60,967 nt of DNA from Pseudoxanthomonas japonensis (GTDB taxonomy: Bacteria; Pseudomonadota; Gammaproteobacteria; Xanthomonadales; Xanthomonadaceae), in NCBI RefSeq assembly GCF_010093445.1, contig NZ_PDWW01000026.1, positions 1 through 60,967 on the forward strand. The letters are read 5' to 3'. Both the position numbers and the translations under genes were made by a program. The notes beneath the pieces are model-generated. The model searched no databases, had not been told where the DNA came from, and saw only the letters and a list, made by a program, of their open reading frames with translations. Numbering within the stretch: the first letter of the stretch is position 1; each line of letters opens with the position of its first letter. Below are positions 1 to 10,167 of this stretch, in pieces.

Positions 1-111
1 CGGTAGCGCATGCACCCGTCCGGACGACAGGCAATAAAAAGCCCCGCCGACCCCCCCCTGGTCTGCGGGGCTTTTTATTGCCTGTCGTCCGGACGGGTGC
101 ATGCGCTACCG
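1..111. repeat. 47-bp perfect inverted repeat containing a terminator-like hairpin
   Basis: Bases 1-47 are the exact reverse complement of 65-111, with a 17-base spacer (48-64) that contains a run of eight C. The inner part (A-run, GCCCCGC, loop, GCGGGGC, T-run) looks like a bidirectional rho-independent terminator. The perfect pairing continues another 30 bases on each side, far beyond a normal terminator stem. The left arm starts at base 1, so the repeat may extend outside the window. It could be a real long palindrome or a fold-back artefact at a contig end. Confidence 0.9.
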
Positions 112-141
112 TGCGCGCTGTTTTCTTCCGCCGGGTGATGC

Positions 142-630
142 ATGAGCGCGACGTTCGCCGAGATGTTCGATCTGGCCATGCCCTGGTGGGCCTTCGTGCT
201 GCGTGCCTGCCTGGTCTACTTCCTTCTGCTGGCGATGATCCGGATGACGGGCAAGCGCACGATGGGCCAGTTCACGCCCTTCGACATGCTGCTGGTCGTG
301 CTGCTCGGCAACGCCGTGCAGAACGCGTTGCTGGGCCAGGACACCTCGGTGGGCGGCGGTCTGCTGCTCGCGGCCACGCTGATCGCGTTGAACTGGATCG
401 TGGGCCTGGCGTCGGCACGCTCGCCGAAGGTGGAGCGCTGGGTGGAAGGCTCGCCGGTGCTGCTGGCGCGCGAGGGGCAGGTCTACCGCGACGTACTGCG
501 GCGCGAGCTGATCAGCCATGAGGATCTCGAGAAGGCCATGCGCGAGGCGGGATGCCTCGACGTGGCCGATATCCAGCTGGCCGTGCTGGAGAACAATGGA
601 CACATCACGGTGGTGACGCGGCAGTCCTGA
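142..630 (+). CDS. DUF421 (YetF-like) membrane protein
   Basis: A 162-residue inner-membrane protein with about three N-terminal transmembrane helices, then a small soluble domain. The stretch around residues 35-60 (MTGKRTMGQFTPFDMLL, then VVLLGNAVQNALLG) is the signature of the DUF421/YetF family, whose biochemical role is not established. It is shorter than the roughly 220 residues of Bacillus YetF but matches the short form common in proteobacteria. I chose the ATG at 142, which gives a clean membrane N terminus; no strong ribosome binding site is visible. It is a single gene after the edge palindrome, and a REP-like hairpin follows its stop codon. Confidence 0.85.
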   Translation: MSATFAEMFDLAMPWWAFVLRACLVYFLLLAMIRMTGKRTMGQFTPFDMLLVVLLGNAVQNALLGQDTSVGGGLLLAATLIALNWIVGLASARSPKVERWVEGSPVLLAREGQVYRDVLRRELISHEDLEKAMREAGCLDVADIQLAVLENNGHITVVTRQS

Positions 631-692
631 CGCTCCGGCAGGAGCGTTTGATACGCGTCAGTCAGGGCATCGCGCCCAGGGGGCGCTCCTAC
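630..692. repeat. Hairpin plus GTAG-type REP element
   Basis: A 7-bp stem (630-636 with 641-647) lies directly on the stop codon of the DUF421 gene and may act as its terminator. Just downstream, read on the minus strand from 692, is GTAGGAGCGCCCCCTGGGCG, with a 6-bp hairpin (72-77 pairs with 81-86 of the 600s block, i.e. 672-677 with 681-686). The terminal GTAG followed by a GC-rich hairpin is the form of REP elements described in Stenotrophomonas and relatives. It also lies at the 3' end of hemF. Confidence 0.6.
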
Positions 693-704
693 AAGCGCGC
701 GAAG

Positions 705-1628
705 CTATTCGGCCAGCCAGTCGCGCGGCTTGAGATAGTCGAGCAGCCGCTGTTCGTCGCTGCCTTCCTCCGGCGCGTAGCCGTATTCCCAGCGCACCAG
801 CGGGGGCAGACTCATCAGGATGGACTCGGCGCGTCCGCCGCTCTGCAGGCCGAACAGCGTGCCGCGGTCGTAGACCAGATTGAACTCGACGTAGCGGCCG
901 CGTCGGTACAACTGGAAGGCGCGTTCGCGATCGCCGTAGGGAACGTCCTTGCGCGATGCGACGATCGGCAGGTAGGCGTCGAGGAAACCGTCGCCCACCG
1001 CGCGCAGGTAACCGAAATCGCGCTCGAAATCCTCGCTCAGGTCGTCGAAGAACAGCCCGCCCACGCCGCGGGTCTCGTTGCGGTGCTTGAGGAAGAAGTA
1101 TTCGTCGCACCAGCGCTTGTGCGCGTCGTAGCGCGCCTGTCCACCGAACGGTTCGCAGAGGTCGCGTGCCGTCCGGTGCCAGTGCCGGACGTCTTCGTCG
1201 ACCGGATAGAACGGCGTCAGGTCGAAGCCGCCGCCAAACCACCACGCGACGGTTTCGCCGTCGCACTCGGCGCGGAAGTGGCGGACGTTGGCATGCGTGG
1301 TGGGCAGGTGGGGGTTGCGCGGGTGGAAGACCAGCGACACGCCGACGGCACGCCACGATGCGCCTGCCAGCTCCGGGCGATGCGCGGAGGCGGAGGGCGG
1401 CAGCCGGTCGCCGGACACATCGGAAAATCCGATCCCCGCCTGCTCGAACACTGCGCCATCGCGCAGCACGCGCGTGCGTCCGCCACCGCGGATCGGCGAT
1501 GCGTCGCCCGGCGGGCGCGCCCACGCATCTTCGCGGAAGCGTGCACTGCCATCGGCGGCTTCGATGGCGGCGCAGATGCGGTCCTGCAGGTCGGTCAGAT
1601 AATCGCGGACGGGCGTGATGTCGTTCAT
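705..1628 (-). CDS. hemF: Oxygen-dependent coproporphyrinogen III oxidase
   Basis: Catalyses the aerobic oxidative decarboxylation of coproporphyrinogen III to protoporphyrinogen IX in haem synthesis, in the cytosol. The 307-residue protein has the usual HemF length. It shows the family blocks [38 protein letters not shown] and [14 protein letters not shown], and the [20 protein letters not shown] block near the C terminus. I chose the ATG at 1628 ([11 protein letters not shown]), because family members start this way; an ATG three codons upstream is also open. It sits at the 3' end of a minus-strand run with a small membrane protein and an S9 peptidase, with an 11-base gap to the membrane-protein gene. 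Confidence 0.97.
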   Translation of the reverse strand: MNDITPVRDYLTDLQDRICAAIEAADGSARFREDAWARPPGDASPIRGGGRTRVLRDGAVFEQAGIGFSDVSGDRLPPSASAHRPELAGASWRAVGVSLVFHPRNPHLPTTHANVRHFRAECDGETVAWWFGGGFDLTPFYPVDEDVRHWHRTARDLCEPFGGQARYDAHKRWCDEYFFLKHRNETRGVGGLFFDDLSEDFERDFGYLRAVGDGFLDAYLPIVASRKDVPYGDRERAFQLYRRGRYVEFNLVYDRGTLFGLQSGGRAESILMSLPPLVRWEYGYAPEEGSDEQRLLDYLKPRDWLAE

Positions 1629-1638
1629 GCCGCGCATT

Positions 1639-2208
1639 CTAGCGGGGCGGGCTGCGCATCCCGAACTCCGCCCGTACCGCCGGGCGGCACAACTGCCAGA
1701 CGACCAGTCCGTGCAGCGCCGCGAAGAGCAAGGCGCTTACCCACAGCGTCGCTAGTGTCAGCAGGCGCAGCGAGGCGAACTCCGACCGCATCGGTTTCAG
1801 TGCTGGCTGGTGAGGCAAGGTCTGGATCCAGGAGAACGCGGCATCGATGGCGGCGATGCCGGCGAAGTTGGCTGCCGCGCCCGCCACCATGAACAGCACG
1901 AAGCCCCACCAGCCCCACAGGCGCCGGCGCAGCAGGCCGAACGACACCGCCAGGAACGCGGTGCAGACCGCCAGGAACGCGACGGCGAGGGTGGTCAGGT
2001 GGGTGAGTACCCATGTCGCGGACGCAGGAACCGAGTGTGCTGCCAGGAAACCCAGCAGCGCGTCGGTATCCACCTGGCCCAGCACGACGGTCGCCGCGAC
2101 GACCTGCACCCCGGCGTAGAGCACGGCGGCGATGCCGAGCACGATCGACACCTTCGCCGTGACGGTGACGAAGGCCGAGCCGGTCGCGCGGGTCACGGCG
2201 GACGCCAT
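1639..2208 (-). CDS. Conserved membrane protein, four predicted helices
   Basis: A 189-residue protein that I cannot assign to a named family. Hydrophobic segments are visible at about residues 20-42, 65-90, 95-120 and 145-170, separated by short loops, including [16 protein letters not shown] and [20 protein letters not shown]. It starts 4 bases after the stop of the S9 peptidase and ends 10 bases before the hemF start, so the three genes are probably co-transcribed. No catalytic motif is seen; a role in haem synthesis is not implied by position alone. Confidence 0.75.
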   Translation of the reverse strand: MASAVTRATGSAFVTVTAKVSIVLGIAAVLYAGVQVVAATVVLGQVDTDALLGFLAAHSVPASATWVLTHLTTLAVAFLAVCTAFLAVSFGLLRRRLWGWWGFVLFMVAGAAANFAGIAAIDAAFSWIQTLPHQPALKPMRSEFASLRLLTLATLWVSALLFAALHGLVVWQLCRPAVRAEFGMRSPPR

Positions 2209-2212
2209 CGCC

Positions 2213-4579
2213 TTACTTCAGGTTCTGCTCGAACAGCTTGAGCACGCGCTTGTATTCGTCGAGCCACGAATCCGACCGCGTGAAGCCGTGCCGCTCCAGC
2301 GGGTAGGCCGCCAGTTCCCAGTTGTCCTTGCGCAGTTCGATCAGCTTCTGCGTCAGCACCACCGAGTCCTTGAAGAACACGTTGTCGTCGATCATGCCGT
2401 GCGCGATCAGCAGGTGGTCCTGCAGACCGTCGGCGTACTCGATGGGCGACGAAGCGCGGTAGGCCTCGGGGTCCAGGTCGGGCGTGTTGAGGATGTTGCT
2501 GGTGTATTCGTGGTTGTACTGCGTCCAGTCCACCACCGGGCGCAACGCGGCGCCGGCCTTGAACTTGCCGGGCTCACGGAACAGCGCCATGAACGTCATG
2601 AAGCCGCCGTAGCTGCCGCCGTAGATGCCGGCGCGGTCGCGGTCGCCCTGCTTCTGCTCGACCAGCCAGTCCAGGCCGTCCAGGTAATCCTCCAGTTCCG
2701 GATGGCCCATGTTGCGGTAGATCGCGGTGCGCCAGTCGCGGCCGTAGCCTTCGCTGGCGCGGTAGTCCAGGTCGAGCACGATGTAGCCGCGCTCCACCAG
2801 CAGGTGGTGGAACATCTGTTCGCGGAAGTAGTTGGGATAGCGTGCGGTGACGTTCTGCAGGTAGCCGGCGCCGTGCACGAACATCACGATGGGATAGCGC
2901 TTGCCCGGTTCCATCGTCTTCGGGCCGTAGTACTTGCCCCACACCACGCCGGCGCCGTGCTTCGACGGTACCTGCACGTACTGCGGCTCGACCCACTCGC
3001 GCGCCTTGAACGCGGCGGTACGGGTATCCGTCAGCTGCTTCGCGGCACCGCCCTCGAGGCCCATCACCGACAACTGCACCGGCGTATAGCTGCGCGAGTG
3101 GCGCACCAGCAGCTGGCGTCCGTCAGGCGACGTGCTGAAACTCTCCACGCCGTCCAGCGAGGTCACTTCGCGCAGCGTGTTGCTGGTCAGGTCGAGCTTG
3201 CAGACTTCGTAGTCGCCCGGCCAGTCGCGGTTGCACAGGAACAGGAAGCCGTTGCCGTCCGGCGCGATTTCCGGCTCGGACACTTCCCACTTGCCGGTGG
3301 TGCGCGCACGGAACTTCTCCGCGCCGGTCGCGGTGTATAGGTGCGAATAGCCCGACTCTTCCGACAGCAGCCACAGCGTGCGGTTGTCCGGCAGCCAGCC
3401 GAACTCGTTGAAGCCCCAGTTGATCCACGCGGCATCGGTCAGGCGATGGCGCGGCACCAGCCGCGCGCCTGCCAGGTCGACCGTGGCGATCCAGCGGTCC
3501 TTGTTGTCGACGGCATGGAGCTGCACCGCGACCTGCGTGCCGTCGTTCGTCCAGGCGACGGCGTCGCCGCCGCGACCACCTTCCACGCGCACGTCGCGGT
3601 TGCCTTTCAGCGGCTCCTTGCCGGCGGCCTTGCGCAGGGATGCCAGCGGATCCTTGTCGATGCCGGGCAGCGGATCGAAGGCGAGCGGCTTCACGCTGCC
3701 GTCGGCCAAGTCGACGCGCCACAGCGCGTACGGCGGCGGGGCGTTGCGCCCCACGCGCGTGCGCACGTCCTGGAATTCCTCGTAGCCGGATTCGGTGACG
3801 TACTTGGGCATCTTGCCGCCCTGTCCGGCGTCGGCGCCTTTCCTGCGCGTCACCACCAGCAACCAGCGTCCGTTCGGCGACAGCGAACTGGATTCGATCT
3901 CCACCTCGGTGCCCAGGTAGATCGGCGCCGGCGCGCGCGTGGGATCGGCCTTGCGCCAGCTCTCGGCCTGCTTCTGCGCGGCCTCGCGCTGGGCCCGGTC
4001 GTCGGCGAGCGTGCGGATCGTGCGCAGCTGCTGCTCGCGCAGCGCGTCGGCCTTGGGGGGAGCGAGTGGATCGCGTTCGGCCTTGAGCTCGGCGACGGTC
4101 GACGTGCCGGTGCCTGCCGTCCAGCGGTACCAGGTGGTGCCGGTGCGCCAGATGACCGCGCCGTCGTGGGCGAAACGGGCCTGCTGTTCCGCTTCGTTGG
4201 TTCGGGTGATCTGGGTCAGCGCACCGTTGCGCAGGTCGCGAACGAACAGGTCGCCGTTGCGCGACAGCAGCATGCGCTGGCGGCTTGCGTCGTATACCGG
4301 TTCCGCCGCATCCAGGCCGGCGCGCTGGTCGTCGCCGACACGTCGCGCGGCGCTGCCGTCGAGGGCCTGTTCGAACGTGTCGCGCACCAGGCTCGCGTCG
4401 CGCTTGAGTTCGTATTGCACCTGCCTGCCGTCCCACGTCCACCACGCGCGCTCGACCGGCGGGCCGATCCAGTCCGGTTCCGCCATCGCCTGTTCGATCG
4501 TCAACGGCGCGGACGTCTGGGCATGCGCCGGGGAAACGAGGGCGAGCGGCAGCAGCAAGGCGAGCAGGGCGGGGCGCAT
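2213..4579 (-). CDS. Exported S9 family prolyl oligopeptidase (DPP IV-like)
   Basis: A 788-residue serine peptidase with a signal peptide ([20 protein letters not shown]) and therefore probably periplasmic. The N-terminal two thirds look like a DPP IV-type beta-propeller; the C-terminal third is the peptidase S9 alpha/beta hydrolase. The nucleophile motif GGSYGG is present (Ser about 656), as are the acid motif HGMIDDNV (Asp about 731) and the histidine motif ERHGF (His about 764), so the triad is intact. The family cleaves small peptides after proline or related residues. The frame is open upstream to 4720, but the ATG at 4579 gives the signal peptide and is preferred. It heads the run leading to hemF and is divergent from ycgL. 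Confidence 0.95.
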   Translation of the reverse strand: MRPALLALLLPLALVSPAHAQTSAPLTIEQAMAEPDWIGPPVERAWWTWDGRQVQYELKRDASLVRDTFEQALDGSAARRVGDDQRAGLDAAEPVYDASRQRMLLSRNGDLFVRDLRNGALTQITRTNEAEQQARFAHDGAVIWRTGTTWYRWTAGTGTSTVAELKAERDPLAPPKADALREQQLRTIRTLADDRAQREAAQKQAESWRKADPTRAPAPIYLGTEVEIESSSLSPNGRWLLVVTRRKGADAGQGGKMPKYVTESGYEEFQDVRTRVGRNAPPPYALWRVDLADGSVKPLAFDPLPGIDKDPLASLRKAAGKEPLKGNRDVRVEGGRGGDAVAWTNDGTQVAVQLHAVDNKDRWIATVDLAGARLVPRHRLTDAAWINWGFNEFGWLPDNRTLWLLSEESGYSHLYTATGAEKFRARTTGKWEVSEPEIAPDGNGFLFLCNRDWPGDYEVCKLDLTSNTLREVTSLDGVESFSTSPDGRQLLVRHSRSYTPVQLSVMGLEGGAAKQLTDTRTAAFKAREWVEPQYVQVPSKHGAGVVWGKYYGPKTMEPGKRYPIVMFVHGAGYLQNVTARYPNYFREQMFHHLLVERGYIVLDLDYRASEGYGRDWRTAIYRNMGHPELEDYLDGLDWLVEQKQGDRDRAGIYGGSYGGFMTFMALFREPGKFKAGAALRPVVDWTQYNHEYTSNILNTPDLDPEAYRASSPIEYADGLQDHLLIAHGMIDDNVFFKDSVVLTQKLIELRKDNWELAAYPLERHGFTRSDSWLDEYKRVLKLFEQNLK

Positions 4580-4742
4580 CGGGCATCCGTTAGTGCGAGG
4601 TGAAGAGGCCAAGAGTACCAGTCCCGCCGCGTGGTTCCGGCCGCCGATGGTCATGTGCGGCGTGAACGCCGTACGGGTTTCGCGTATAGGGCATTTCCCG
4701 CACAATCCCCGCTTGTCCACACGCGGGGCGCGACACGCGCGG

Positions 4743-5000
4743 ATGCAAGCCTACGTCTACAAGAGCCAGCGCAAGGCCGACACCTTCGTCTACCTGGCGA
4801 AGCGCGATGATTTCTCGCTCTTGCCGGAACCGCTGCGCACGCAATTGGGCGACCTGTCGTTCGTGCTGGAAGTGGCCCTGACCCCGGAGCGCAAACTGGC
4901 GCGCGAAGACGCGGCCGTCGTGCGCGGGAATCTGTCGGCGCGCGGCTTCCATGTCCAGTTCCCGCCGCCGCCCGATCCGCGTGTCCGTCCCGATGCCTGA
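4743..5000 (+). CDS. ycgL: YcgL domain protein
   Basis: A small cytosolic protein of 85 residues starting [18 protein letters not shown]. The YVYKS start and the [20 protein letters not shown] block are typical of the YcgL/UPF0745 family, which has no firmly known biochemical function. The ATG at 4743 is chosen because the family begins exactly there. Its stop codon overlaps the start of the ankyrin gene by 8 bases, which suggests coupled translation. Confidence 0.9.
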   Translation: MQAYVYKSQRKADTFVYLAKRDDFSLLPEPLRTQLGDLSFVLEVALTPERKLAREDAAVVRGNLSARGFHVQFPPPPDPRVRPDA

Positions 5001-8000
5001 GTTGCGCCTGCAGATCCGCCCGATCGCCCTCGCTGCCCTGCTGGCGGGCCTGCTGCTGGCCGGCGTCGGCGGATGGATCGGCGGCGTGCCTGCAGCGGTC
5101 GCCGCCTGCCTTGCGCAGCCGGCGGTCGCGCTGGGTGTGTCCTGGCTGCGCGGCACCCGCGTGCTGGCGCCGGCCCGCGCCTGGCGCGAGGACCTGCCAG
5201 CGCTGGTGCTGGCCTGGGTGGTCGCTTTCGCCGGCAGCGCTGCGCTGCTGGCCTGGCCGTTGGCTTCGCTGCACGACAGCGGCAGCCTGACGGCGGCGCT
5301 GGGCGTCAGTGCGGTGGTCGGCGCGGTGATCGTGGGTCTGTGGCGGACCTGGCCGCTGTGGCACGGGCTGGAGCGCGATGGCGGGTCGCTCGCAGCGCAT
5401 TGGCGTGGGCTCGCCGAGCGCGATTTCCATGCCTGGCGCGGTCTGGCCGTGGCGACCCTGCTGGCGCTCGCCGTCGGTGGCGGCCTGTGCCTGGCGTGGA
5501 GCGGGCTGGTGCCGGACGCGCTCCGGGGCGGTGCTGCGATGGCGTACGCGCTGCTGCTGCCGGTCCTTCACTGGGGCGTCCAGCGACTGGACGGCGCAGG
5601 TGTGCTGCCGGTGGTCGAGATGCCGGACAGCGAGGACGATGCCGTTCCGCTGACGCATGTCGAACACAGTCCCGACCAGGTCCTGGATCTGGACCAGGCC
5701 CTGTTCGAAGCCGCACGCAGTGGCCGCGTCGACCGCGCACTGGAGTTCATCGAAGCCGGCGCGGACCCGCATGCGCTGCCGACCGAAGGCGCGCGCGACC
5801 AGCGCAGCCTGGGCGCACTGGCAGCGGTGCTGCCCGACCTGCGCCTGCTGCGCACCCTGATCGCGCACGGCGTCGACCTCAACCACGCGCACGCCGGCGT
5901 CACCCCGCTGCTCGCCGCCACGCGCGACAGCTGGCACGGCCGGCCCGATGCCGTCACCACGCTGCTGGCCAATGGCGCCGATCCGCGCATCGCCGATGCC
6001 GATGGCAACACCCCGCTGCACCACGCCGCCCGCAGTTCCGATCCCGGCGTGGTCGCGCTGCTGCGCGATGCCGCGGCGGAACTGGACGCGCTGAACCATG
6101 ACGGCCTCACCCCGCTGGGCGTGGCCTGCGTGGCCGGCAACTGGCGGCTGGCGAAGTTCCTGCTCGAGCGGGGCGCGCGTCCGGATCCGCAGGGTGGACA
6201 GCCGGTGCTGCTGGCCGCCGCCTCGACGGAAGAGGACGATCCCGCCGGCGTGCAGTTGCTGCTCAAGCACAAGGCCAAGGTGGATGCGCGCGATGCGCAG
6301 CGTCGCAGTGCACTGCATGAAGCCGCCTTCGCCGGCCACGCGGAGATCGCCACCACCCTGCTTGCGGCCGGTGCCGACGTGCACGCGCGCGACGCGCAGC
6401 AGCGCACGCCATGGCTGGATGCGGCGCGCGGTGCGCACCTGCAGGTGCTGGAGAAGCTGGCCGATGCCGGCGCCGACCGCCATGCGCTGGATGCCGAACG
6501 CCGCAGTGCGCTGATGCTGGCCTGCACGGCCGAACACGCTTCGCCGGCGCTGGTGCGCCGCTTGCTGGACTGGGGCGTGGATCCCGCCCTGGCCGACGCG
6601 CAGGACCGCCGTGCGGTCGACGTGGCCGCGGAAGCCGGGCGCTGGGCGCTGGTCTCCGCACTCGACCCCGGCTACGCGCTGCCGACGGCCGTGGCCGCGG
6701 CGGACGACGAAACCCCGCCCGACCGCGCACCCGCGGCGCTGCTGCGCGACGGCCTGGCCAGCGGGCAGTTCGACGGACTCGATGCGCTCGCGCGCCTGAG
6801 CTCGCGCGAAGAGCTCGGCGCGCTGCTGCACGACACCGACATGCAACGCCCGGCACGGCTGTCCTGGCTGCTGCGCCACGGCGCGGACGCGGAGAGCCGC
6901 AATGCGGCCGGCGACACCCTGCTGTTCGTGCTGCTCGCGCAGGGCCCGGCCGTGCAGCCGGCGCTGGCAACCCTGCTGGCGCGCGGCGTCACCCCGGCGG
7001 GCGCGGGTGGACTGGCGCGCTTCATGGCCGCCTGCGCAGCGGACGACCAGGCGGCGCGCGCGCTGGAATCCTGCGCGCTGGACCTGCTGGAACGTGGCGC
7101 CGATCCGTTCGCGCCGTCGCCGCAGGGTGACCCCGCGCTCTCGCTGGCGGTGCGCCTGGGATGGCAGCGCGTGCTCGATCGCCTGCTCGACATCGGCGTG
7201 GACCGCGAGGCGCGCGACAGCCACGGCATGACGGCGCTTCACCTGGCGGCGGTGCTGGGTCGCGAAACCGCACTGAAGCAGCTCGTCGCGAAAGGCGCCT
7301 CGCCCGATGCGCGTGCCGCCGACGGGCAGACGCCGCTGGGTGTTGCCCTGGCGTGCGGACGCCGCGACCTGGCGGACTGGCTCGACTGGCGCATCTGGTC
7401 GTTGCCACGCCGTGCGCTGCGCCCGGCCGACCTGCCGGCCGCCGCGATGGCCGGCGACCGCGATGCCGTGCGGCGCCTGCTGGACCTGGGGTTCGATGTC
7501 GATTCGCCGGATGCCCAGGGTTGCACGGCGCTGCTGCGTGCGGCGGGCGGTGGCTTCGCGTCCACGGTCGAACTGCTGCTGGCGCGCGGGGCCGATCCGC
7601 AGCGCGCCGCCAACACCGGCGCCACGCCATTGTCGGCCGCGGTCAGCATGCGCCAGGTCGAGATCGTGGGCGCCCTGCTCGCCGCCGGCACCGACATCGA
7701 ACACCGCCTGCCCGGCGGCGTCACCGTGCTGATGCTGGCGGCCGCACTGGGGCTGCCGGAAATCGCCGCGCGCCTGATCACCGCGGGCGCCAACGTGCAT
7801 GCGGGCGATGCGCAGGGTCTCACGCCGCTGCATTGCGCGGCGCTCTACGGTTTCACCGCTCGCGAGAAGCCACGGCTGGTGGCGTTGCTGGACACGCTGC
7901 TGCTGTCCGGCGCCGAGTTCGAACAGGCCGCGGCCGGCGCGGTGACGCCGTTGCTGTTGCTGCTCGGTGCGCGCGCCGAGCCCGGGACCGCCTGCGACGA

Positions 8001-8289
8001 GGAGGTGGTGCTCGCCGGCCTGGAGCGCCTGCTCGACGAAGGCGTGTCGCTGGACGTGCAGGACCCGCGCGGATTCGGTCCACTGCACCTGGCGGCGCTG
8101 CATGGCCTGCTGCGCGTGGTCAGCCGCCTGCTGCGGGCCGGCGCGGATCCGGAACTGCGTGATGCATTGAACCGCACGCCGCGCGAGATCGCGGTGATGC
8201 GCGGCTTCATCGACGTGGCGGCGGAATTCGTGCCCGCCACGCCGGGCGCCGGCGCCTCGATGGCACGCTTCCTGCGCGACCGCGGCTGA
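4993..8289 (+). CDS. Membrane-anchored giant ankyrin-repeat protein
   Basis: A 1098-residue protein. The first roughly 200 residues carry about six hydrophobic segments (for example [19 protein letters not shown] and [19 protein letters not shown]). The rest, from about residue 230 to the end, is a long array of ankyrin repeats with repeated TPLHxAA, LLxxGADP and related consensus pieces, on the order of 18-20 units. Ankyrin repeats bind other proteins; the partner is unknown. The start at 4993 overlaps the ycgL stop; a GTG at 4981 and an ATG at 4951 are also in frame. It converges with the Kef/YbaL-like antiporter across a 9-base gap. Confidence 0.9.
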   Translation: MPELRLQIRPIALAALLAGLLLAGVGGWIGGVPAAVAACLAQPAVALGVSWLRGTRVLAPARAWREDLPALVLAWVVAFAGSAALLAWPLASLHDSGSLTAALGVSAVVGAVIVGLWRTWPLWHGLERDGGSLAAHWRGLAERDFHAWRGLAVATLLALAVGGGLCLAWSGLVPDALRGGAAMAYALLLPVLHWGVQRLDGAGVLPVVEMPDSEDDAVPLTHVEHSPDQVLDLDQALFEAARSGRVDRALEFIEAGADPHALPTEGARDQRSLGALAAVLPDLRLLRTLIAHGVDLNHAHAGVTPLLAATRDSWHGRPDAVTTLLANGADPRIADADGNTPLHHAARSSDPGVVALLRDAAAELDALNHDGLTPLGVACVAGNWRLAKFLLERGARPDPQGGQPVLLAAASTEEDDPAGVQLLLKHKAKVDARDAQRRSALHEAAFAGHAEIATTLLAAGADVHARDAQQRTPWLDAARGAHLQVLEKLADAGADRHALDAERRSALMLACTAEHASPALVRRLLDWGVDPALADAQDRRAVDVAAEAGRWALVSALDPGYALPTAVAAADDETPPDRAPAALLRDGLASGQFDGLDALARLSSREELGALLHDTDMQRPARLSWLLRHGADAESRNAAGDTLLFVLLAQGPAVQPALATLLARGVTPAGAGGLARFMAACAADDQAARALESCALDLLERGADPFAPSPQGDPALSLAVRLGWQRVLDRLLDIGVDREARDSHGMTALHLAAVLGRETALKQLVAKGASPDARAADGQTPLGVALACGRRDLADWLDWRIWSLPRRALRPADLPAAAMAGDRDAVRRLLDLGFDVDSPDAQGCTALLRAAGGGFASTVELLLARGADPQRAANTGATPLSAAVSMRQVEIVGALLAAGTDIEHRLPGGVTVLMLAAALGLPEIAARLITAGANVHAGDAQGLTPLHCAALYGFTAREKPRLVALLDTLLLSGAEFEQAAAGAVTPLLLLLGARAEPGTACDEEVVLAGLERLLDEGVSLDVQDPRGFGPLHLAALHGLLRVVSRLLRAGADPELRDALNRTPREIAVMRGFIDVAAEFVPATPGAGASMARFLRDRG

Positions 8290-8298
8290 CGCAACGGC

Positions 8299-10095
8299 TC
8301 ACGTCGTTCGCGGCGTGTCCTCGCCGGTGGCATCGGCTTCGAACAGTTTTTCCAGGTCGCTGACGGCATCGCGCGCGGTCTGTATCACGGCGCCATCATC
8401 GTCGTAGACCAGGTACTGCGCACGCAGCAGCTTCTCGTCGTGCTGGCGGAAGCGGCGCGCGTGTTCCGCCGCGGTTTCCGGTGGCAGGCCGAGCTCCACC
8501 AGCACCTGCTGCGCCATCTCCAGGCTCGAACCCAGCGTCTCGCGATACGCCTCGGCACTCAGGTCCATCAGTCGCCACGCATGCTGGCGGTTGCGCGCGC
8601 GTGCCAGGACACGCGCTTCCGGATACATGCGGCGGATCAGGCGCGTCGCCTTGATATTCGTGTCGGGATCGTCCATCGCGATCACGAACACCTTCACGTG
8701 CTGCGCGCCGGCGGACCTCAGCAGGTCGGGCCGCGTCGGGTCGCCGTAGTACAGCCGGATGTTGCCGAAGCGCCGCAACGTGTCGACGGTATCCGGGCTG
8801 TGCTCCAGCGCGACGAAGGGAATGCGCTGCGCGGTGAGCAGGCGCGCGACGATCTGGCCGAACCGGCCCATGCCGGCGATCAGCACCTGCGGCTGTTCGT
8901 CCGGAATCTCGTCGAACGAGCGCGGCGCCGCGGACGGTTTCGGCTTCACCTCCGCCAGCACGCGATGCAGCCCCAGCAACAGCAGCGGTGTCAGCGCCAT
9001 CGACACGCCGACGATCGCCGTCAGCTGGTTGCGCAGTTCGGCGTCCATCAGGTTCACGCGCGCCGCTTCGCTGAAGACGACGAACGCGAACTCGCCACCC
9101 AGCCACAGCGTGCCGGCCAGCATCAGTGCGCCGCGGGGCTGCAGGCGGCCCGGCCAGCGCCCGATGCCGAACAGCAGCGCGAACTTCACCGTCAGCAGGG
9201 CCGCGACACCCGTCGCGACCAGTTCCGGCGCCTTGACCACCGCATCCAGGTCGATGTCCATGCCGACCGCGATGAAGAACAGGCCCAGCAGCAGGCCCTT
9301 GAACGGATCGATCTGCGATTCCAGTTCGTGGCGGAACTCCGAATCCGACAGCAGCACACCGGCGAGGAACGCGCCCAGGCCGGCGCTCAGGCCGGCCAGC
9401 TGCATGAACCAGGCGATGCCCAGGACGACCAGCAGCGCGGTGGCGGTGAACACCTCGGGCATGCGCGTGCGCGCGACGATGCGGAACAGCTGCCGCAGCA
9501 CCAGCCTGCCACCCAGGATCACGATCGCGATGGCGCCGACCGCATGCAGCACCATGGTCCAGGTCAGCGTCTCGTTCTTGGCGCCGCCGAGCAGCGGGAT
9601 GGCGGCGAGCAGCGGGATCGCCACCAGGTCCTGGAACAGCAGGATGGCGAAGCCGAGCCGGCCGTGTTCGCTGGTGAGTTCCTTGTGTTCGGAGAGCAAC
9701 TGCAGGCTGACCGCGGTGGACGACAGCGCCAGGCCCAGGCCGATCACCAGCGCGGTCTTCCAGTGGTGGTCGAACGCCAGCGCGATGCCGCCCAGGAGCA
9801 GCGCGCTCAGCAGCACCTGCAGGCCGCCGGCGCCGAACACCGGCTTGCGCATCACCCGCAGGCGCGACGGCGACAGTTCCAGGCCGATGACGAACAGCAT
9901 CATCACCACGCCGATCTCGGCCGCATTGAGGATGCGGTCCGCATCCCGCACCAGCGCCAGCCCGTCCGGCCCCAGCACCACGCCGGCCACCAGATAGGCC
10001 AGCACCGCCCCCAGGCCGAAGCGCTTGAACACCGGCACCGCGATCACCGCGGCCAGCAGGAACACCAGCGCCAACTCCAGACCACTACCGTGCAT
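8299..10095 (-). CDS. CPA2 cation:proton antiporter with RCK/TrkA-N domain (Kef/YbaL-like)
   Basis: A 598-residue inner-membrane transporter. The N-terminal 390 residues are a string of hydrophobic helices with the CPA2 features AEIGVVMMLFVIGLELSP and AGLSAGLGAFLAGVLLSDSE. The C-terminal domain starts near residue 402 with PQVLIAGMGRFGQIVARLL, a Rossmann nucleotide-binding GxGxxG at 408-413, as in KefB/KefC/YbaL. This predicts K+ or Na+ efflux exchanged for H+, gated by a nucleotide or thiol adduct. The start at 10095 has an ACGAGG ribosome binding site. I cannot separate KefC from YbaL by sequence reading, so no symbol is given. Confidence 0.93.
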   Translation of the reverse strand: MHGSGLELALVFLLAAVIAVPVFKRFGLGAVLAYLVAGVVLGPDGLALVRDADRILNAAEIGVVMMLFVIGLELSPSRLRVMRKPVFGAGGLQVLLSALLLGGIALAFDHHWKTALVIGLGLALSSTAVSLQLLSEHKELTSEHGRLGFAILLFQDLVAIPLLAAIPLLGGAKNETLTWTMVLHAVGAIAIVILGGRLVLRQLFRIVARTRMPEVFTATALLVVLGIAWFMQLAGLSAGLGAFLAGVLLSDSEFRHELESQIDPFKGLLLGLFFIAVGMDIDLDAVVKAPELVATGVAALLTVKFALLFGIGRWPGRLQPRGALMLAGTLWLGGEFAFVVFSEAARVNLMDAELRNQLTAIVGVSMALTPLLLLGLHRVLAEVKPKPSAAPRSFDEIPDEQPQVLIAGMGRFGQIVARLLTAQRIPFVALEHSPDTVDTLRRFGNIRLYYGDPTRPDLLRSAGAQHVKVFVIAMDDPDTNIKATRLIRRMYPEARVLARARNRQHAWRLMDLSAEAYRETLGSSLEMAQQVLVELGLPPETAAEHARRFRQHDEKLLRAQYLVYDDDGAVIQTARDAVSDLEKLFEADATGEDTPRTT

Positions 10096-10167
10096 GCATC
10101 ACCTCGTGGGGATAGTATGCGGCGGACAGGGCAGGACCGGCCCGCTTCCAGGGAAAGAGGAGGGCGT

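Noticed and set aside
4651..8103. A 1150-codon open frame on the minus strand opposite the ankyrin gene
   Set aside because: It is the mirror of repeated high-GC codons in the ankyrin gene. Its composition is Arg/Gln/Ala-rich with no domain, and the plus-strand frame has clear repeats.
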